Origin: Pseudoalteromonas rubra
Lineage (GTDB): Bacteria; Pseudomonadota; Gammaproteobacteria; Enterobacterales; Alteromonadaceae
Direction of reading: 5' to 3'
Assembly (NCBI RefSeq): GCF_005887095.1
Contig: NZ_PNCI01000052.1
Span: 1-50,487 of the forward strand
DNA length: 50,487 nt
The notes beneath the pieces were generated by a model, which worked only from the letters and a program-made list of their open reading frames with translations, was not told the origin of the DNA and did not search any database. Shown here in pieces: positions 44,601-50,487 of the stretch. Both the position numbers and the translations under genes were made by a program. Every line of letters starts with the position of its first letter. Positions within the stretch are counted from its first letter, which is position 1.

Positions 44601-47600
44601 GCGGTAGATCATTGACTGAATTGATGGTGATCTTCACTTCACCGGCTGTCGAATCCAGGCTGCCATCATTGGCAACGTAGCTGAAGCTGTCCAGACCATT
44701 AAAGTTACCAAACGGCGTATAAGTGAACGTATTCCCCTGCAACACCAGTAACCCATTTACTGGCTGACGCTCAATGGCAACCGTGACATTATCACCATCT
44801 TCGTCCGAGGTATCTGCCACAAAACTGGTTGTGCCATCCTCGTTAACCACCACGTCCATATTGTTCGCAATCGGTTGGTTGTTAACGAACTGAACTTCAA
44901 TGTCGAACGCATTCAGGGAAGTCTGTGTAACGCCGTCACTCACACTGATCACTATATCGCTGTAAACACCCTCGTCATCTCTGGCTGGCGTACCCGATAA
45001 TGTACCCGTTGCGGTATCAAACTGCGCCCAGACAGGCTGATTAGTAATGGCGAACGTCAAAGCGTCTCCATCTGTATCAGAAGCTTGCGGAGTAAAGCTA
45101 TATTCAGTGTTATGTACCACAGAGGTATCAGGCGTACCAGTAATCACAGGCGCATCATTTACAGCATTAACCGTTAACGTCACAGTTGCGGTATTTGAGT
45201 CAAGCGCACCGTCATTTGCCATAAAGCTGAAACTATCTGAGCCATTAAAATCTGCATTTGGCGTATACAACCAGGTTGTATCAGACTGCTGTTGTAGTGA
45301 GCCTGACGACACCCCAGAAACTATGCTGTAAGTAAGCACATCCGCGTCTGGATCTGTGCCACTCAGCGTAACGAGTAGCGTATCGTCTTCGTTGAGTGAT
45401 AATACCTGCCCTTCTACAACTGGCGCGTCGTTTATCGGTGTGACACTCAACGTAACGGTGGCCTCATTTGATACCGCGCCGGCCTGATCTCTCACCGTGT
45501 AGGTGAAGCTGTCATTACCGAAGTAGTTTGTATTGGCGGTATAAATTATAGTGCCCTGTGCTGTCACGGTTGTTTGGCCATTCTGAGCCGCACTCACAAC
45601 GGTGACACTACTCAAGTCGAAGCTGTCTCCTTCATCCACATCAAAGTCATTACCCAGCACGTTAACTTCAAACGACCCTTCTTCTTGCAGTTCAACACTA
45701 TTGTCGACCGCTACCGGGGCGTCATTCACAGGTGTTAATGTGACTGTGACTGTCGCAGGTAACGAAGCAAGCCCTTCGCTGTCAGTTAATGTGTAGGTAA
45801 AGCTGAAGGTGCCCGTTTCGTCTTGCTTAGGCGCAATCTCCAAGGTGCCATCGGCCAAGATGGTGACGTCGGCTTTGGCATAGCTACCCGCCCCACTACC
45901 TTGATCTTCCAGCGTGACATTGGCACCGTTAAAGCCCTGATCTTCTACATCCGAATCGTTGGCCAGGATATCCAGAACAACAGTGACGTCTTCATCTGTT
46001 GTTACTGAATCGTCACCGACCACAGGACGGTCATTGATAGCGCCAATATTGACAGTAATATTGGCTGAAGCCGAGGCCAGCCCTTCACTGTCTGAGATGG
46101 TATAGGTGAAGGTCTCTTCACCCACCTCATTGGTGTTTGGTGTATAGACTAAAGTACCGGCTTCTTGATCCAACGTGACCAAACCCAGACTCGGTGTACT
46201 GGTCAGTATCAGCTCCCCAGTTGGGACACCATCTTCAATGTCCGTCGCAGCTGCGCGCACAGCCAATGCCGCTGACGGGGTATCTTCGTCAGTGCTGATG
46301 GTTAAGTTTGCTGCAACCGGGGCATCATTCACAGGCGTAATAGTCACAACTACCGTTGCCTGCTCCGACGTATTGAGTGCGGTATCCGCAACAGTATATG
46401 TAAAGCTATCCTGACCATTCTCGTTACTGGCTGGCGTGTAAGTCGCTATACCATTAACAATAGACACAGACCCTTTGGTGGGTTCAGTCACGACAACAGC
46501 CGAAGCTGCGTTCATATTCCCTTCTGGGTCACTGTCATTGTCCAGCAGGGCTATTTGTACCGCTGTATCTTCATTTGTCGTTGCACTGTCATCTACCGCT
46601 GTCGGCGCATCCTCAACCGGGTTAATTGTTAACGACACAGTATGCGTTGCGGAGGCTGCATTTTGTGCATCGGTTACCTGGAAGGTAAAGCTGTCGCTGG
46701 TGCTTTCCGAGCCATCATGCTGATAATTAAAGCTACCGTCAGCGTTCAAGGTCAGCACACCATGCTGCGGCTGAGAAAGCGCACTCACAGACAGGCTGTC
46801 GCCGCTATCTAAATCGTCATCATTGGCGTTGCTGAGTAAGCCTAACGTGGTCGTGACGGTCAACAGCTGTCCTTCATCAAGTCCAAAGCTATAGTCTTGA
46901 GCCGTCGGCGCATCATTTGTATTAATAACCTCAATATCAAAGGCACTGAGTGACTGCTGTGCGCTGCCGTCTGAAACCGTAATCACGATTTGCGTGTCGG
47001 TACCCACATCTGCGTCGCTCGGCGTACCCGAAAGCGTACCCGTTGAGGTATTAAAGCTTGCCCAGCTGGGTAGATTGCTGACAGAGAAGACCAGCACATC
47101 ACCTGCATCCACATCTGATACGGTCGGTGTAAAGCTATAGCTGGCGTCTTCATTCACACTGGTCGCCGGTGTGCCACTGATTTCTGGTGCATCATTGGTA
47201 TTAACAACCGTGAGCGAGAACGCAGTCAGAGAAGTCGAGGTCGTGCCGTCACTCACCGAGATCACAATGTCGCTTGTAGTACCCACATCGCTGTTGCTCG
47301 GTGTGCCTGACAAGGTTCCCGTTTGCGCATCAAAGCTTGCCCATGTTGGCTGATTTGCAATACTGAAGGTTAAGCTGTCTCCGTCAATATCTGATGCAAC
47401 AGGCGTAAAGCTGTACGCCGCGTCTTCATTTACAGATGTTTCAGGTGTACCGGAAATAACAGGTGCATCATTGACATTCACAACCGTAATTGCAAATGCA
47501 TCCAGACTCGCCGTTTGCGTACCATCAGTAACACTGACCACTATCCCCTGGTAAGTTCCTACGTCACTGTTGGCAGGAGTGCCAGTTATCGCGCCCGTTG

Positions 47601-50487
47601 AGGTAGAGAAACTTGCCCAGGATGGCAGGTTAGTGACACTAAAGGTTAAGGTGTCGTTACTATCAACATCTGACGCACTGGGAACAAAGCTATATCCAGT
47701 GTCTTCGTTCACGCTGGTCGCAGGCGTGCCAGATATGACGGGGGCATCATTGGTATTGGTAACGGTTAACGAGAAGGCAGCCAATGAGACTGTTTCTGTA
47801 CCATCACTGACGCTTATCACGATATCCGAGAATGTACCTACATTATCATTCGTTGGGGTGCCCGAAAGCGTGCCTGTTTGCGTATCAAAGCTTGCCCAGC
47901 CAGGTTGATTCGCAATGCTAAAGGTCAAGCTATCACCCGCATCCACATCGCTGGCTGTCGGTGTAAAGCTGTATGCAGCGTCCTCACTAACACTGGTCGC
48001 TGGTGTGCCTGATATTGTAGGTGCATCGTTGGTATTCACCACTGTGATATCAAATGCCGTCAGACTCACAGTTTCGGTGCCGTCCGTTGCACTGATCACA
48101 ACCCCCTGATATACGCCAACATCGTCGTTGGTCGGCGTACCTGTTAATGCTCCTGTTGAAGTGTCAAAGCTAGCCCACGATGGTAGATTCTGAACGCTAA
48201 AGGTCAGCGTATCCGCATCCGCATCCGTTGCGGTTGGGGTAAAGCTGTAGGCGCTGTCTTCGTTAACCTCAGTTGCAGGTGTACCAGAGAGTACTGGTGC
48301 ATCATTCACTGCGGTTACCGTCATTGTCACTGTCGCTTCGTTCGACACTGCGCCGGCGGCATCTGCTACCGTGTAGGTGAAGGTATCTTCACCGGAGAAG
48401 TTAGTGTTAGGTGTATAAATAATTGCACCAGCTGCCGTAACTTGGGTCTGACCACTGCTGGGGGCCTGAACTACAGTAACGCTGGATGCATCAAAGCTAT
48501 CGTTTTCGTCTACATCGGTGTCATTACCCAATACGTTGACTTCAAACGAGCCCTCTTCCATGAGTTGTGCAACGTTATCGGCAGCAACGGGCGCATCATT
48601 GACTGGCGTTAGCGTCACTGTCACTGTGGCTGCATCTGAACTGAGCCCTTCGCTGTCGGTCAGAGTGTAAGTAAAGCTAAAGGAGCCTGTCTCATCTTGT
48701 TTCGGTGCTATCTGCAATGTACCGTCTGTCTGTATGCTCACATCTGCTTTGGCATAGCTACCTGCACCGCTCCCCTGGTCTTCCAGAGTGACATTAGCGC
48801 CATTGAACCCTTGGTCTTCGACATCCGAGTCGTTGGCAAGTATGTCAAGCGTCACGCTGACATCTTCATTGGTGGTCACGCTGTCATCAGCAACAACAGG
48901 ACGGTCGTTCACGGCACCTATATTCACCGTAACTGAGCCTGATTCAGAGGTACTTCCTTCGCTGTCAGTAACTGTATAAGTAAAGGTATCCGTGCCCGTC
49001 TCGTTTGCATTTGGCGTGTACACCAAAGTACCTGCTTCCTGATCTACGGCGACACTGCCTTTTGAAGGTTGCGTAGCAACGGCAATATCACCCGAAGGCG
49101 TACCATCCTCAACATCACTGGCACCAGCACGTACGGCTATTGCGTCGCTGGCATTGTCTTCGTCTATTGAGACAGTGAAGTTCTGAACTGTAGGTTGGTC
49201 ATTAACGGCCGTGATAGTCACTGTCACAGTTGCTTCAGCGGATGAATTAAGTGCCGCATCTTTAACCGTATAAGTGAAGGTATCCTGGCCCGTTTCATTG
49301 GCATTTGGTGTATAAGTTACAACACCATTCACAATGGTTACAGACCCTTTGCCAGGTTGTGTTGCGATAGCAGCTGAAGCCTCGACCAAATCATTTTCCG
49401 GATCGCTATCATTGGTAAGCAAATCGAAAATAACCGCGGTATCTTCATTTGTGGTTGCTGAGTCATCTACCACAGTCGGCGCATCCGCAACCGGTGTGAT
49501 AGTCAATGTAACCGTTTGGGTTGCAGACGTTGCATTGTTACTGTCGGTGACTTGGTAAGTAAAGCTATCGCTGTGGTTTTCACTGCCATCATGCTGATAG
49601 CTAAAGCTGCCATCTGTGTTCAACGTCAACTGGCCGTATTGTGGCTGGCTTACGGCACTCGCCGTTAAGGTGTCCCCGCTATCTGTGTCATCATCCGTAG
49701 CAGTGCTTAACAAACCATTAGCCGCAGTGACTGTCAGTGTTGCTTCTTCGTCTAACGTGAAGGTAAAGGCCTGTCCAACCGGTGCATCATTGGTATTTAC
49801 CACCTCAATACTGAATGCTGTCAGCGTTGCCTGATCAGTGCCATCGGACACTGAAATTTGAATATTTGCATGTGTGCCAACATCACCATCCGTGGGCGTA
49901 CCGGTAAGGGCGCCCGTCGTCGTGCTGAACTCAGCCCAGTCTGGCTTGTTCACAATGCTATAAGTGTGTGTATCTCCATCATCCGAGTCGGTTAGTGTCG
50001 GAGTAAAGCTATAAGCCTCATCTTCGTTTACTGTGGTAGCAGGTGTACCCGATAGCACCGGAGCAACATTATACTGCTTAGTCACTGTGGCAGTGACACC
50101 TTCAGCGGCATTACCCGCTTCATCAGAGACTGTCACGGTCAGTGTCAAAGTTCCCTCATCCAGGGTACTCACATCAACGCCTGTCAGCTGCTGACTGCTC
50201 GAAGTAATTGTTGTAGCACTATTGCTTGATACGGTATTGGTGCCATCGCTGACTTGATAGGTAAATGTGCCAGACCCTTCTAAGCCAGATAGGGTAAAGC
50301 TAAGTGCCGACTCATTGTCTCGGTTGATCAGTGTTTGGTCGATAGCGACGGATTGGCCTGATGGCGTAACATTATCAAGTGTAATACTTTGCGTTGCTGC
50401 ACTCGATGTATTGCCTGCGGTATCCGCTTGCGTCGCCGATACAGTGAGCGTGCCATTGTTCAGCCCGCTGACATCCAGCTCACTGCC
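41623..50487 (-). CDS. Giant Ig/cadherin-repeat surface protein, 5' end outside window
   Basis: Partial: 2954 residues are visible and the frame is open to the right edge, so the start lies beyond it. Order from the N-terminal side: Ig-like segments; putative-Ig (He_PIG) and cadherin/VCBS-type repeats to about 44.3 kb (NDAP...SGTP, NEDxAYSFTP, DTFTYTVTDSEG); a Calx-beta-like segment (about 44.1-43.8 kb); TSP3-like calcium motifs DTDGDLIPDDEE and DSDDDGIPDFQD; and a choice-of-anchor-U-like domain (about 43.35-42.87 kb: YRKFKNGSWVDF, CVQLQIVDGGPNDDDGIAN). Two more cadherin-like repeats follow, then a GlyGly-CTERM-like SSSGGLGGLLVIMMSALILRRR (about 42.29-42.23 kb), a signal-peptide-like KLPAYTLLTTSCLLANPVLA, and a 180-residue beta-barrel ending LSLRF. 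It is probably an adhesin or surface filament; the barrel fusion is unusual. Function is inferred. Confidence 0.9.
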   Translation of the reverse strand, partial: GSELDVSGLNNGTLTVSATQADTAGNTSSAATQSITLDNVTPSGQSVAIDQTLINRDNESALSFTLSGLEGSGTFTYQVSDGTNTVSSNSATTITSSSQQLTGVDVSTLDEGTLTLTVTVSDEAGNAAEGVTATVTKQYNVAPVLSGTPATTVNEDEAYSFTPTLTDSDDGDTHTYSIVNKPDWAEFSTTTGALTGTPTDGDVGTHANIQISVSDGTDQATLTAFSIEVVNTNDAPVGQAFTFTLDEEATLTVTAANGLLSTATDDDTDSGDTLTASAVSQPQYGQLTLNTDGSFSYQHDGSENHSDSFTYQVTDSNNATSATQTVTLTITPVADAPTVVDDSATTNEDTAVIFDLLTNDSDPENDLVEASAAIATQPGKGSVTIVNGVVTYTPNANETGQDTFTYTVKDAALNSSAEATVTVTITAVNDQPTVQNFTVSIDEDNASDAIAVRAGASDVEDGTPSGDIAVATQPSKGSVAVDQEAGTLVYTPNANETGTDTFTYTVTDSEGSTSESGSVTVNIGAVNDRPVVADDSVTTNEDVSVTLDILANDSDVEDQGFNGANVTLEDQGSGAGSYAKADVSIQTDGTLQIAPKQDETGSFSFTYTLTDSEGLSSDAATVTVTLTPVNDAPVAADNVAQLMEEGSFEVNVLGNDTDVDENDSFDASSVTVVQAPSSGQTQVTAAGAIIYTPNTNFSGEDTFTYTVADAAGAVSNEATVTMTVTAVNDAPVLSGTPATEVNEDSAYSFTPTATDADADTLTFSVQNLPSWASFDTSTGALTGTPTNDDVGVYQGVVISATDGTETVSLTAFDITVVNTNDAPTISGTPATSVSEDAAYSFTPTASDVDAGDSLTFSIANQPGWASFDTQTGTLSGTPTNDNVGTFSDIVISVSDGTETVSLAAFSLTVTNTNDAPVISGTPATSVNEDTGYSFVPSASDVDSNDTLTFSVTNLPSWASFSTSTGAITGTPANSDVGTYQGIVVSVTDGTQTASLDAFAITVVNVNDAPVISGTPETSVNEDAAYSFTPVASDIDGDSLTFSIANQPTWASFDAQTGTLSGTPSNSDVGTTSDIVISVSDGTTSTSLTAFSLTVVNTNDAPEISGTPATSVNEDASYSFTPTVSDVDAGDVLVFSVSNLPSWASFNTSTGTLSGTPSDADVGTDTQIVITVSDGSAQQSLSAFDIEVINTNDAPTAQDYSFGLDEGQLLTVTTTLGLLSNANDDDLDSGDSLSVSALSQPQHGVLTLNADGSFNYQHDGSESTSDSFTFQVTDAQNAASATHTVSLTINPVEDAPTAVDDSATTNEDTAVQIALLDNDSDPEGNMNAASAVVVTEPTKGSVSIVNGIATYTPASNENGQDSFTYTVADTALNTSEQATVVVTITPVNDAPVAANLTISTDEDTPSAALAVRAAATDIEDGVPTGELILTSTPSLGLVTLDQEAGTLVYTPNTNEVGEETFTYTISDSEGLASASANITVNIGAINDRPVVGDDSVTTDEDVTVVLDILANDSDVEDQGFNGANVTLEDQGSGAGSYAKADVTILADGTLEIAPKQDETGTFSFTYTLTDSEGLASLPATVTVTLTPVNDAPVAVDNSVELQEEGSFEVNVLGNDFDVDEGDSFDLSSVTVVSAAQNGQTTVTAQGTIIYTANTNYFGNDSFTYTVRDQAGAVSNEATVTLSVTPINDAPVVEGQVLSLNEDDTLLVTLSGTDPDADVLTYSIVSGVSSGSLQQQSDTTWLYTPNADFNGSDSFSFMANDGALDSNTATVTLTVNAVNDAPVITGTPDTSVVHNTEYSFTPQASDTDGDALTFAITNQPVWAQFDTATGTLSGTPARDDEGVYSDIVISVSDGVTQTSLNAFDIEVQFVNNQPIANNMDVVVNEDGTTSFVADTSDEDGDNVTVAIERQPVNGLLVLQGNTFTYTPFGNFNGLDSFSYVANDGSLDSTAGEVKITINSVNDLPLAVNDSFTFEPQANNTYILDVLANDTDADAGDVLKLVGAKDSVGTVSIVNGTLSYVAQADTQGLIVIDYLIEDSQKARSKATAQVRINSAPVTALPVITVPDDVTANATGLFTKVPLGTATAVDGNGNTLAVSLVDGSTLFAPGTHFVYWQATDSQGLQSIATQNVFVNPLVSLEKNSEVAEEQSHTVNVFLNGPAPSYPVTIPYTVSGTADAADHDLVAGQVVIESGTSAPINFNVFGDGVIEGNENIVITLADSLNRGAKSSTTVTIVEENVAPKVSVRVTQAGEARSLLTINDELVTVTATARDANPQDNVTLTWNAVDNSLTDQSAEENTFVFSTSELAEGIYQLTVTATDDAQPSLSSRRDIYLEVVAELQALTQVDTDGDLIPDDEEGYIDSDDDGIPDFQDAITECNVMQEQAAESAQFLVEGEPGVCLRKGATVAQNSTGGVQLLESELPGDDNAINIGGLFDFIATGLPQAGDTYTIVIPQRRPVPANAVYRKFKNGSWVDFVVADGNAILSAKGEPGYCPPPGSSEWTDGITEGDWCVQLQIVDGGPNDDDGIANRSVVDPGGIAVPRTDNALPVAVADEVTVASGQQIVIDVLENDTDADGNPLMITGASVDFGTVRIEDNKLVYIPPATFVGVATIEYSISDGQGGTSNSQAIVNLTVNSAPKTTLDVASTNDQTTLVLDVLANDTDAEGDELFLVSAAATHGQATVNIDGTLTYVPKVGFSGEDVIVYQVRDSKGATSQGIVKITVSAYQTVSVENSSSGGLGGLLVIMMSALILRRRNSKLPAYTLLTTSCLLANPVLAEQWRVQATVGQAEADYQVPSSVGGLTVGAVDDSSESWSAGAFYELMPKWQVGLRFIDLGQGRLSLSGQSLTPETLHELVARATPVLPEGFALQTGYELWRRDSFSAELFLGAFDWKYQIDSTRDGKHLRQYEKEGTSAYGGVTLGYDVFENTAINLSYSYYNLSENAISEISAGLSLRF
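45430..49796 (-). repeat. Large block duplication flanking the Ig array
   Basis: A block of about 1.49 kb at roughly 48306-49796 recurs at roughly 45430-46918, with the same order of cadherin-like modules and equal length. The best-conserved parts are the DVEDQGFNGANVTLEDQ and APKQDETGxFSFTYTLTDSE segments (near 48845-48680 and 45967-45780). These are nearly identical as protein but differ at many third codon positions, so the duplication is old and selected at the protein level. Confidence 0.8.
46915..48306 (-). repeat. Five tandem Ig-like repeats in A-B-A-B-A order
   Basis: Five consecutive modules of about 280 bp (about 93 residues) each begin NDAPxxSGTP; the boundary codons lie near 48302, 48022, 47740, 47464 and 47190. 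Copies 1, 3 and 5 share NLPSWASF, and 1 and 3 also YQG. Copies 2 and 4 share ANQPxWASFD, QTGTLSGTP and SDIVISVSDG. The alternation indicates growth by duplication of a two-module unit. Confidence 0.8.

Noticed and set aside
42707..49834. Several plus-strand ORFs of 60-148 codons opposite the giant gene (for example 42707-43153 and 47570-47908)
   Set aside because: They are antisense shadows of the repetitive Thr/Ser/Val/Asp-rich coding sequence, have no ribosome sites, and repeat one another because the sense strand repeats.
45430..50100. Periodic repeats that might suggest a CRISPR array
   Set aside because: The period is about 280 bp, the units are degenerate and fully coding, and there are no short identical repeats with unique spacers.
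1..50487. Insertion sequences, integrases, tRNA or rRNA genes
   Set aside because: No transposase or integrase motifs, tRNA cloverleaf sequences or rRNA-like stretches were found on either strand by reading.

Overview
The window reads as a chromosomal segment of a marine gammaproteobacterium, most likely Pseudoalteromonas or a close Alteromonadales relative. This is inferred from gene content: several secreted peptidases, a TonB-dependent receptor, a DUF5916-type barrel, many orphan family-3 solute-binding proteins, a GlyGly-CTERM-like motif and very long cadherin-like repeats. No rRNA, tRNA, insertion sequence, phage gene or CRISPR array was seen. Coding density is high and genes are mostly short independent units.

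Layout. Positions 1-4.4 kb: a C-terminally short ENPP-type phosphodiesterase, an S66 (MccF/LD-carboxypeptidase) peptidase, and divergently a secreted CBM9-like/DUF5916 protein. Positions 4.4-10.4 kb: a membrane-bound CadC/ToxR-like winged-helix regulator with a beta-propeller-like sensor, and a 1165-residue PKD lipoprotein. Positions 10.5-16 kb: a PLP-dependent decarboxylase divergent from a MocR regulator, an unrecognised 217-aa protein, a LysE exporter, an ABM-like protein and a WYL/YafY regulator that probably starts at TTG. Positions 16-19 kb: a TonB-dependent siderophore-type receptor behind a Fur-box-like site, then a 65-aa protein.

Positions 19.2-29 kb form a signalling region: two free-standing periplasmic solute-binding proteins, a small GAF protein on the opposite strand, a 1571-aa NIT/PAS/HisKA/HATPase/pseudo-REC/REC/Hpt hybrid kinase, a REC-EAL c-di-GMP phosphodiesterase, a stand-alone REC overlapping it by 4 bp, and a pseudo-receiver/coiled-coil/REC protein. 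This looks like a multi-step phosphorelay feeding c-di-GMP turnover. Its two sensor-like binding proteins are separate genes rather than fused as in BvgS/EvgS; that functional link is inferred.

Positions 29-41.5 kb: a membrane-anchored DUF6351 protein, a small GGCT-like protein, an odd 227-aa protein with a disrupted-looking start, a secreted M20-family hydrolase with a Gln where the first metal His is expected, a secreted M14 carboxypeptidase with PKD-like domains, a TPR-histidine kinase, a lipoprotein, a third solute-binding protein, and a COG1092-type methyltransferase. Positions 41.6 kb to the right edge (minus strand): the C-terminal 2954 residues of a giant surface protein whose 5' end lies outside the window. 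It carries Ig/cadherin-like repeats, a Calx-beta-like segment, TSP3-like calcium motifs and a choice-of-anchor-U-like domain, then a GlyGly-CTERM-like segment. That segment is unexpectedly followed in frame by a signal-peptide-like stretch and an outer-membrane beta-barrel. This fusion and the signalling cluster are the most interesting parts of the window.
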